Positions 6,544 through 13,108 of a DNA stretch of 17,737 nucleotides are shown here, piece after piece. The position numbers and the translations under genes are program-made. Source of the stretch: Chloroflexota bacterium (lineage in GTDB: Bacteria > Chloroflexota > Anaerolineae > UBA7937); NCBI GenBank assembly GCA_003453555.1, contig DMLA01000028.1, positions 10,265 through 28,001 on the forward strand, read 5' to 3'. A model generated the notes under the pieces. It ran no database searches and was not told the DNA's origin. It saw only the letters and a program-made list of their open reading frames with translations. The first letter of the stretch is position 1, and each line of letters opens with the position of its first letter.

Positions 6544-6584
6544 ACCACCGCCCCTCCTTCTCAGGTTGCGGGAGGGGCGGTGGT
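6544..6584 (+). terminator. Strong intercistronic hairpin, likely partial terminator or mRNA stabiliser
   Basis: ACCACCGCCCCTCC (6544-6557) pairs perfectly over 14 bp with GGAGGGGCGGTGGT (6571-6584), loop of 13 nt. Only CTTGTAATCTT follows, a poor U tract, so full termination is doubtful. Its place between the binding-protein gene and the first permease suits lowering membrane-component expression relative to the receptor. Confidence 0.75.
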
Positions 6585-6614
6585 CTTGTAATCTTCCTGT
6601 AGGGAGGAGTTAGT

Positions 6615-7607
6615 GTGAGACGCTATTTCGGGAGAAAACTACTCATCTACATCCTCACCTTTTTCCTGGCAGTAACCATAGACTGGTTGATCCCGCGATT
6701 CATGCCCGGCAATCCTGTTCAGACTATGTTGTCGAGGGCCGCGCTGCGCGCTGAGGCTGTTGAGGTGATGTACGGTTATTACACGAGAGCCTTTGGATTA
6801 GATGTACCCATCTGGCAGCAGTACCTCAACTTCTGGAATGCCCTTTTCCATGGCGACCTTGGGACAAGCGTATATATGTTTCCGCAGCCTGTGACCAAGG
6901 TAATCATGCGTGCTGTACCCTATGACATCTTTCTTCTGCTTCCAGCGATCCTGCTGAGCTGGTATGCTGGAAACCATTTCGGTGCTTTCGCTGCGCGAAC
7001 TAAGTGGCTTGACAACACCATATTACCAGTCGGGTATATCCTCACGGCGACTCCTTATATGTGGCTCGGTATCTTGCTGGCCTGGGTATTTGGGATTGTC
7101 CTGGGCGTCTTTCCGATTGCAGGTGCCTACAGCTTCGCGTTACGGCCTCATCTTTCATGGACCTTCATCCGGAGCGTTTTGCACCACTGGTTCTTACCTT
7201 TCGCCTCCCTCTTCCTGGTGATGTTTGGTGGTTGGGCGATTGGCATGCGGAACATGATCATCTACGAACTCGAGGCGGATTATTCTCACTACCTCGAAGC
7301 ACTTGGGGCACCACGACGTCTGGTCAGAAAGTACGCGTTCAGAAACGCGATCCTTCCCCAGATCACCGGGCTGGCACTTCAGCTTGGTGTAATCGCTGCC
7401 GGAGCACTCGTCACAGAAGTCGTGTTTTCATACCCCGGCATCGGCTACCTGATTCTTGCCGCTATTCAGAATCAGGATTACTTCCTCATCCAGGGATGCT
7501 TCCTATTCATCATCATCGGTGTGTTGCTGGCCAATTTCGCTATTGATATCGCTTATGTCATTGTGGATCCGCGGACGCGACTAGGGATGACAGGTGAGGC
7601 AGCATGA
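6615..7607 (+). CDS. ABC oligosaccharide/peptide transporter permease, DppB/OppB type
   Basis: Inner-membrane permease of 330 residues. N-terminal MRRYFGRKLLIYILTFFLAVTIDWLIPRFMPGNP is the usual DppB start, with a first membrane helix at about 9-28. Further hydrophobic segments follow at roughly 100-120, 135-165, 190-212, 250-272 and 290-315. The cytoplasmic EAA-type loop that docks on the ATPase reads EALGAPRRLVRKYAFRNAILPQ, from about residue 228. FSYPGIGYLILAAIQNQDY is typical of the family. The GTG start at 6615 has AGGGAGGAG ending 5 nt upstream. Its stop overlaps the next permease by ATGA, indicating translational coupling. It forms a heterodimeric channel with the next gene product. 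Confidence 0.95.
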   Translation: MRRYFGRKLLIYILTFFLAVTIDWLIPRFMPGNPVQTMLSRAALRAEAVEVMYGYYTRAFGLDVPIWQQYLNFWNALFHGDLGTSVYMFPQPVTKVIMRAVPYDIFLLLPAILLSWYAGNHFGAFAARTKWLDNTILPVGYILTATPYMWLGILLAWVFGIVLGVFPIAGAYSFALRPHLSWTFIRSVLHHWFLPFASLFLVMFGGWAIGMRNMIIYELEADYSHYLEALGAPRRLVRKYAFRNAILPQITGLALQLGVIAAGALVTEVVFSYPGIGYLILAAIQNQDYFLIQGCFLFIIIGVLLANFAIDIAYVIVDPRTRLGMTGEAA

Positions 7608-8461
7608 TGAAATTGATGAGAAGCGAAATCCTCTACTTTGCCCTGAGGAACAACAAACTGCGGGTTGGGTTAACCATTATTCTTTTCTTTCTTGTGCTCA
7701 CATTCGTTGGTCCGATGCTCACGCATTACGACCCGTATGATTATGTGAATCCTAATGGTGCTCAGCCACCATCGTCCGAATATTGGTTCGGGACCACAAT
7801 GTTCGGACAGGACGTTTTTACGCAGTTTATACACGGCCTTAAAGCGACGTTCCTCGTGGGAGTTGTCGGCGGAGGCCTTGGAACCCTTATAGGAATACTA
7901 GTTGGTTTCACGGCTGGCTATCGTGGTGGCATCTTTGATGAAATACTCAATATGCTCACAAACGTTGTCCTTGTCATTCCAACCCTGGCCATCCTTCTTA
8001 TCATAGCAGCATATCTTGAAGTTAGGGGCATTCTTACAGAAAGCATCTTTATTGGATGTACGGCCTGGCCCTGGGCAGCAAGAGCCATCAGAGCCCAAAC
8101 GTTTTCATTACGCTCCAGAGAGTTTGTTGATCTGGCGCGGCTGAGCGGAATGAAGCCTCGGAAGATCATCTTCACAGAGATCGCGCCGAACATGATGTCC
8201 TATCTGTTACTGGTCTTCATTCTTCAGTTTGGAGGGGCAGTCCTCGCGGCTGCCACGCTGGATTTCATCGGACTCGGTCCGACGAATGCGATTTCGCTTG
8301 GTCTCATGATGAACTACGCGGTCCTCTGGGGCGCTCTTCTTCTGGGTATGTGGTGGTGGTTCATCCCACCGGGCGTTGCGATCACGGCCATCGTCGGAGC
8401 GCTGTACGTCGCGAACGTTGGTTTGGACGAAGTCTTCAACCCCAAACTCAGGGAGATGTGA
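7604..8461 (+). CDS. ABC oligosaccharide/peptide transporter permease, DppC/OppC type
   Basis: Second permease, 285 residues. The first membrane helix is at about 20-40 (LTIILFFLVLTFVGPML), followed by the family's short external segment HYDPYDYVNPNGAQPPSSEYWFGTTMFGQDVFTQ, which matches the usual DppC pattern of ...P..HWLGTD..GRD. The EAA loop is DLARLSGMKPRKIIFTEIAPNM from about residue 176. The end, ALYVANVGLDEVFNPKLREM, is typical (GDGLRDALDP-like). The start overlaps the previous stop by 4 nt (ATGA); an adjacent ATG at 7607 is equally possible. The ATPase gene begins 4 nt after its stop, so the cluster is translated as a unit. Confidence 0.95.
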   Translation: MMKLMRSEILYFALRNNKLRVGLTIILFFLVLTFVGPMLTHYDPYDYVNPNGAQPPSSEYWFGTTMFGQDVFTQFIHGLKATFLVGVVGGGLGTLIGILVGFTAGYRGGIFDEILNMLTNVVLVIPTLAILLIIAAYLEVRGILTESIFIGCTAWPWAARAIRAQTFSLRSREFVDLARLSGMKPRKIIFTEIAPNMMSYLLLVFILQFGGAVLAAATLDFIGLGPTNAISLGLMMNYAVLWGALLLGMWWWFIPPGVAITAIVGALYVANVGLDEVFNPKLREM

Positions 8462-8465
8462 AAGC

Positions 8466-9434
8466 GTGAGTTTACAAGTAGAAAACCTCACAGTCTATTA
8501 TCAGACCCTTAGAGGGGACGTCCAGGCACTGGAGAGCGCAACGTTCACCGTCGCGGATGGGGAAATCATGGGGCTGGCGGGCGAATCGGGCTGCGGAAAA
8601 ACCACCCTCGCCCACAGCCTGATCCGCTTGACCCCCCCTATGAGATTCGTCGAGGGCCGTGTGGAACTCGACGACGAAGAGCTGCCCGTCTGGGACATGG
8701 AAAGAATGAACGACTTCAGGTTCAAGAAGATTTCCATCATACCGCAGTACGCCATGAATGCCATGAATCCGACGCGAAAAATAGGAAAGATGACATCAGA
8801 ACTTCTCGAATCTAGAAAGGTGGACTTCAAAGCCACTCTGCCTGAGTTAAAGAGGAGGCTTAATCTGGTTGAATTGTCACACGATGTGCTGAATATGTAC
8901 CCCATAGAGCTTTCAGGCGGTATGAAGCAGAGAATGGTCATGGTTCTATCAACATTGATGAACCCTTCACTGCTCATCGCTGACGAGGTCACCTCCGCGC
9001 TCGACGTGTCCAGCCAAAAGGCCGTTGTAGAAATGCTCGTCGGATTCCGCGACCGAGGATTTGTGAAAAGTCTGATCGTCATCACCCACGACATCTCGAT
9101 TCTTTATCAGATCGCCGACAGCATCATGATCATGTATGCAGGACAATTGGCGGAGAAAGCCTCCACCGAGGTGATCATACATGCCCCCCGGCATCCGTAT
9201 ACAAAACTGCTGATTGCATCCTTACCGAAAGTCGGAGTGAAATATTCCGAGAAAAGACTGACAGGCATCCCCGGAAGCCCCCCGTTGCTGCTCGATCCTC
9301 CAATTGGATGCCGGTTCAGGGAACGATGTCCCGTCGCTTTTGAGAAATGTCTCGACGTACCACCGTTCATTGAAATCGAGAAGGACCACTTCGTTGCTTG
9401 CTGGAAGGAGTTCGAAAAGAATGCTCAGGCTTGA
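8466..9434 (+). CDS. ABC oligosaccharide/peptide transporter ATPase, DppD/OppD type
   Basis: Cytoplasmic ATPase of 322 residues that drives import. Walker A GESGCGKTT is at residues 39-47, signature LSGGMKQR at 149-156, Walker B LLIADE ending at Glu174, and switch His208 (VITHD). The C-terminal oligopeptide-type extension has the Cys pattern GCRFRERCPVAFEKC...HFVACW; the equivalent Cys residues in some DppD proteins bind an iron-sulfur cluster. The usual Pro after the Walker B Glu (DEPT) is Val here (DEVTSALD). The GTG start at 8466 is chosen from GGGAG about 10 nt upstream and from the family N terminus (SLQVENLTVYY); an earlier ATG at 8376 lies inside the permease gene and is unlikely. Confidence 0.94.
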   Translation: MSLQVENLTVYYQTLRGDVQALESATFTVADGEIMGLAGESGCGKTTLAHSLIRLTPPMRFVEGRVELDDEELPVWDMERMNDFRFKKISIIPQYAMNAMNPTRKIGKMTSELLESRKVDFKATLPELKRRLNLVELSHDVLNMYPIELSGGMKQRMVMVLSTLMNPSLLIADEVTSALDVSSQKAVVEMLVGFRDRGFVKSLIVITHDISILYQIADSIMIMYAGQLAEKASTEVIIHAPRHPYTKLLIASLPKVGVKYSEKRLTGIPGSPPLLLDPPIGCRFRERCPVAFEKCLDVPPFIEIEKDHFVACWKEFEKNAQA

Positions 9435-10395
9435 CGGCGTATCGAAAGTCTATAGGGTCGGAACCTTTGGGGGGAAGGAACTCCACGCAGTAAGTAACGT
9501 CAGCTTCGATGTCAAAGATGGAGAGGTAGTTTCCTTAATTGGTGAGAGTGGAAGTGGAAAGACCACGATCGGGAAAATGATATTACGTCTCCTCTCGATA
9601 ACCTCGGGTACGATTTCATTCAACGGGGTGGACATTTCCACCCTTGAAGGAGGCGAACTTAAAGAGTACTATCGGAAAGTACAGGGTGTTTTCCAGGACC
9701 CGTTTAGTTCCTACAATCCGATCTTCAAAGCCGATCGGGTTTTCAGGATCATCAGGGAGGAGTTTTTTCCGGGGATCAATAGCCGAGAATGGAACACCAA
9801 GGTTGAGAGCACATTGAGGGCTGTCGGCCTGAACCCTGATGATGTCTTGAATAAATTTCCCCACCAGCTCAGTGGTGGGCAGCTTCAACGCTTTCTCATT
9901 GCCCGCGCGCTGTTGCTAGACATTCAGTTTCTCGTGGCAGATGAGATCATAAGCATGCTCGATGCATCCAGACGAATCGATGTTCTTAACTTGCTGGCAG
10001 ACCTCAAATCTCGTGGCCTATCTATCCTTTTCATAACACATGATCTCTCGCTGGGTTACTACATAAGCGAAAGAGCGGTGATTCTCTATAGAGGATGTGT
10101 TGTGGAGATGGGCTCGACAGAGAAAATATATTACAATCCGCTTCATCCATACACAAAGATGCTAATGGCCTCCGTTCCACGCCTGGATAAGAAATGGGAA
10201 GAGGTAGAGGTGGAGCTAAGGGCAATGGAGGCAGAGCTTAGCAGTGGCTGTGTCTATTACGAAAGGTGTCCAGTCGCAGACAAAGATGGAGGTTGTGCCA
10301 GAGACAGACCCACGCTGTTAGAGGCGGAGAGCGACCATTTTGTGGCGTGTATCCGCTATGCGGAGGAACGACCACCTTTGTATAAGGCTTCTTGA
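9421..10395 (+). CDS. ABC oligosaccharide/peptide transporter ATPase, DppF/OppF type
   Basis: Second ATPase, 324 residues, expected to pair with the previous one. Walker A GESGSGKTT is at 41-49, signature LSGGQLQR at 150-157, Walker B FLVADE ending at Glu175, and switch His207 (FITHD). The residue after the Walker B Glu is Ile instead of Pro (DEIISMLDAS). The oligopeptide-type C-terminal region has Cys residues in GCVYYERCPVADKDGGC and HFVAC. The ATG at 9421 overlaps the previous gene by 14 nt; GGAAGGAG lies about 10 nt upstream. It completes a five-gene importer. The GH1 remnant follows directly after its stop. Confidence 0.94.
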   Translation: MLRLDGVSKVYRVGTFGGKELHAVSNVSFDVKDGEVVSLIGESGSGKTTIGKMILRLLSITSGTISFNGVDISTLEGGELKEYYRKVQGVFQDPFSSYNPIFKADRVFRIIREEFFPGINSREWNTKVESTLRAVGLNPDDVLNKFPHQLSGGQLQRFLIARALLLDIQFLVADEIISMLDASRRIDVLNLLADLKSRGLSILFITHDLSLGYYISERAVILYRGCVVEMGSTEKIYYNPLHPYTKMLMASVPRLDKKWEEVEVELRAMEAELSSGCVYYERCPVADKDGGCARDRPTLLEAESDHFVACIRYAEERPPLYKAS

Positions 10396-10624
10396 TTGGA
10401 GCCTTCACTTTCGGAAAAACTATAGCACATTCCATGATCTTGCGGTAGATGTCAGCGTGAACGCGTTCAGGGTAGGGCTGGAATGGTCGCGACTCTTCCC
10501 AGGTGAAACGTTCGCCAAAGATACGAGCGATCTGAGGAGCGTTGCTGGCATGGATGCCGTTGAACACCACGGGGGAACAATGTTATGTTGCCAACAAGAA
10601 CGCTGCAACATCACACATCGATGA
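10396..10624 (+). pseudogene. Remnant of a GH1 beta-glycosidase gene
   Basis: This gap between the transporter and GH130 holds a frame with no usable start that reads DWSLHFRKNYSTFHDLA, VDVSVNAFRVGLEWSRLFPGE, then AGMDAVEHHGGTML before a TGA at 10622-10624. The stretch NAFRVGLEWSRLFP is the N-terminal signature region of GH1 (compare N-A-x-R-x-x-x-E-W-S-R-[IL]-x-P). In GH1 this is followed some 15 residues later by a D-x-x-A-x-x-H-Y segment, which DAVEHH resembles. The acid/base NEP and nucleophile ENG motifs and the rest of the ~450-residue barrel are absent, so it cannot be active. It suggests a beta-glucosidase or beta-mannosidase once lay in the operon. I see nothing else in the gap except the GH130 ribosome site. 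Confidence 0.7.
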
Positions 10625-10669
10625 ACGAGACAGCGTAAAAGATGTATGGTCACATGGAAGGAGTCACGA

Positions 10670-11653
10670 ATGTCAAAGGCAGAGTTGATTGGTCCCGAAC
10701 TGCCCAACATTCCTTGGGAAAAACGCCCTTCTGAGTGCAATGAAGTCGTCTGGCGTTCAGAGAAAAACCCAATCATCACGCGCGATGCAGTGCCAGATGC
10801 GAACAGTATATTCAACAGCGCCGTCGTGCCTTTTGAAGACGGTTTTGCTGGCATATTTCGCTGCGATAACACGGCCAGAGTTATGCAACTCCATGCAGGA
10901 GTGAGCAAAGACGGCATCAACTGGGAGATAGAACCGAAGCGCATTCAGTTCAGGTGTGAAGACGATGAAATTGGCAACTTCGTTTACGGCTATGATCCAC
11001 GTGTGTGCTGGCTTGAGGACAGATACTATATCACCTGGTGTAACGGTTACCACGGACCTACAATAGGCGTGGGTTACACCCATGATTTCAAGACTTTTTA
11101 CCAGATGGAGAATGCTTTCTTGCCATATAACAGAAATGGTGTGCTTTTCCCTCGCAAGATAAGCGGGAAGTTTGCGATGCTCAGTCGACCTAGTGATAGA
11201 GGGCACACACCTTTTGGCGAAATATTCTACAGTGAAAGCCCAGATTTGATCCACTGGGGCCATCATAGACACGTAATGTCTCCCACTTGGGGTTGGCAAT
11301 CCACCAAAATCGGTGCGGGGCCTACACCGATAGAAACGTCAGAAGGGTGGCTTATGATTTACCACGGTGTGCTTACTTCGTGCAACGGGTTTGTATACAG
11401 CTGTGGTGCGGCGCTATTGGATCTTGAGGAACCTTGGAAGGTAATTCACAGAACGCGTCCCTACCTGCTCAACCCAAGGGAATATTACGAATGCGTTGGT
11501 GATGTCCCAAATGTTACCTTCCCTTGTGCTGCCCTGTATGACCCACCGACAGGGCGCATGGCAATTTATTACGGCGGAGCAGATACGGTCACGTGTCTGG
11601 CATTTGCGGAATCCGATGAGCTCATTGATTTCATCAAAGAGAATTCTCTCTGA
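10670..11653 (+). CDS. GH130 beta-mannoside phosphorylase
   Basis: Cytoplasmic enzyme of 327 residues that cleaves beta-mannosyl linkages with phosphate to give alpha-mannose 1-phosphate. Visible GH130 landmarks: NPII...NSAVVPFEDGF, GVSKDGINWEIEP, the YDPRV motif with the probable general acid Asp109, GPTIGVGYTHDFKTF, NRNGVLFPRKI, LSRPSDRGHTPFG, SESPDLIHWG, KIGAGPTPIETSEGWLMIYHGV, and DVPNVTFPCAA. From memory it closely resembles Thermotoga maritima TM1225 and thus the GH130_2 group, which acts on beta-1,4-mannooligosaccharides or mannosyl-GlcNAc; mannosyl-glucose is also possible given the epimerase next door. The ATG at 10670 is preferred over 10646 because GGAAGGAG lies 6 nt upstream and the length then equals family members. 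It has glycosidase debris on both sides. Confidence 0.93.
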   Translation: MSKAELIGPELPNIPWEKRPSECNEVVWRSEKNPIITRDAVPDANSIFNSAVVPFEDGFAGIFRCDNTARVMQLHAGVSKDGINWEIEPKRIQFRCEDDEIGNFVYGYDPRVCWLEDRYYITWCNGYHGPTIGVGYTHDFKTFYQMENAFLPYNRNGVLFPRKISGKFAMLSRPSDRGHTPFGEIFYSESPDLIHWGHHRHVMSPTWGWQSTKIGAGPTPIETSEGWLMIYHGVLTSCNGFVYSCGAALLDLEEPWKVIHRTRPYLLNPREYYECVGDVPNVTFPCAALYDPPTGRMAIYYGGADTVTCLAFAESDELIDFIKENSL

Positions 11654-11674
11654 AGGATCAATGCGAAGGTCTGA

Positions 11675-11866
11675 CGCCTCGATGCCGGGCATCTGACGGA
11701 AAGGGTCGGGTTCCAGGCGGTCACAAGCGAGACCGAGCTCACCTTGCCTCCGAGCTCTGTCTCGCTCTACATCTGGCGAGTACACGTTGTCGGTGACACT
11801 TCGGGATGCAGAAGCCGCGAGTTGGGCCACAACGACTTCGCCTTCCCCATTGGGGGAGAGCTATGA
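11675..11866 (+). pseudogene. Possible C-terminal remnant of a glycosidase
   Basis: The 227-nt gap between GH130 and the epimerase carries an open stretch without a start that reads FQAVTSETELTLPPSSVSLYIWRV and then GHNDFAFPIGGEL before TGA at 11864-11866. A run like TLPPSSVSLY is common in the final beta-strand of many glycoside hydrolases, so this may be the tail of a lost enzyme. The likeness is short and could be chance; an unrelated hairpin (11727-11765) overlaps it. Confidence 0.25.
11727..11765 (+). terminator. Long hairpin between GH130 and epimerase genes
   Basis: GCGAGACCGAGCTC (11727-11740) pairs with GAGCTCTGTCTCGC (11752-11765) at 13 of 14 positions (one C/T mismatch), loop of 11 nt. 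No U tract follows, so it may act as an attenuator, processing site or 3'-end protector for the upstream message. Confidence 0.6.
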
Positions 11867-11880
11867 GGGAGTATGGGTAG

Positions 11881-13089
11881 TTGGATAACAAAATGGCAAA
11901 GGTGGTAGATCACCAGGACAGATATCTCCGCCACCTGACCGATGGGATCATGGCTTTCTGGATAAAGCATGGCCCGGATACCAGGCATGGCGGCTTCTAC
12001 GGCGCCCTCGACCGGAAGGGCAACCCGCTCCCCTCCCTTCCGAAAGGTCTTGTACAGCACGCTAGGTTCCTCTGGTCCTTCTCTGCCGCTTACAAACTTG
12101 ACCCGCAACCAGTGTATCACGATATGGCAGAGCGCTCGTTCAACTTTCTTCAGGAGCGCTTTTATGACCCAGTAAGACTCGGCTGGTATTACCTGGTCTC
12201 AGCGGAGGGCCTGCCCCTCAACAAGCAGAAGCATCTCTACGGGCAGAGTTTCGTCATCTATGGGCTGAGCGAATATTCCTTGGCCTTTGGAAACGAGGAG
12301 GCCCTCAGGCTTGCCCTTGATACATTTGGCGTGATGGACAGATTTGGTCATGACAGCCAATGGAGGGGCTACAGGGAATCCTTCTCAGAGGAGTGGGACC
12401 CCATTCCCCAGCATCCGGACTACGGGGTGAGTGGTGAGAGAAAGACCATGAACACTCATATCCACCTTCTGGAATCTTTCACCAATCTGTACAGGGCTTC
12501 CAAGGATGCGACGGTTAAGAACCGTCTTGAGGAGCTGATAGGTCTATGCGCGAATACCATCACCGACACAAGGAGGGGATGTGCCTTCCAGTTTTTCGAG
12601 CATGACTGGACGCCTCTCCCCTCCCCTGTATTCTATGGACACGACATAGAACTTTCCTGGCTCCTGACCGAAGCTGGCGATGTTTGTGGGATCAGCAACG
12701 TGAGTTCTATCCATGAACCCTCCCTGTCGCTTGCCAGAGGAGTGGCAAGGACCGGCCTCGACCGTGAGAATGGGGGAGTCTTTTATGAAGGTGACGAGAA
12801 GGGTAAGGCCACAGGAAAACAAAAAGTGTGGTGGGTTCAGGCAGAAGCCTTGGTAGGCTTTCTCAATGCCTATGCCTTGAGTGGCGACGAAAGCTTCATA
12901 GACGCATTTGTCAACGTCGAGGAATGGGTTTTTGCCCGCCAATTGGATAGGGAATACGGTGAGTGGCACCAAGAGATCACCCCTGAGGGCAAATGCAGGG
13001 GCGAAAAGGGCAGCCTCTGGAAGACCCCTTATCACAATGCAAGAGCATGCATAGAGCTCGTTCGGAGACTGAATCGCGTGCGTAAGTAA
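11881..13089 (+). CDS. AGE-superfamily epimerase, probable cellobiose (mannobiose) 2-epimerase
   Basis: About 402 residues, the normal length for an (alpha/alpha)6-barrel epimerase that interconverts glucose and mannose at the reducing end of beta-1,4 disaccharides. Expected active-site residues are all visible: Arg62 (HARFLWSF), Asn191 and His195 (MNTHIHLLES), His254 (GHDIELSWLL), WWVQAEALVGFLNAY, Trp380 and His385 (LWKTPYHNARACIE). These sit at a nearly constant offset from the residues I recall for Rhodothermus marinus cellobiose 2-epimerase (Arg66, Asn196, His200, His259, Trp385, His390). With GH130 and GH94 it supports a pathway from mannobiose or cellobiose to phosphorolysis. TTG at 11881 has GAGGGAG 9 nt upstream; an in-frame ATG at 11893 is the alternative. 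The GH2 gene starts 19 nt after its stop. Confidence 0.9.
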   Translation: MDNKMAKVVDHQDRYLRHLTDGIMAFWIKHGPDTRHGGFYGALDRKGNPLPSLPKGLVQHARFLWSFSAAYKLDPQPVYHDMAERSFNFLQERFYDPVRLGWYYLVSAEGLPLNKQKHLYGQSFVIYGLSEYSLAFGNEEALRLALDTFGVMDRFGHDSQWRGYRESFSEEWDPIPQHPDYGVSGERKTMNTHIHLLESFTNLYRASKDATVKNRLEELIGLCANTITDTRRGCAFQFFEHDWTPLPSPVFYGHDIELSWLLTEAGDVCGISNVSSIHEPSLSLARGVARTGLDRENGGVFYEGDEKGKATGKQKVWWVQAEALVGFLNAYALSGDESFIDAFVNVEEWVFARQLDREYGEWHQEITPEGKCRGEKGSLWKTPYHNARACIELVRRLNRVRK

Positions 13090-13108
13090 ATGAAAGGGGC
13101 GACGAGCC

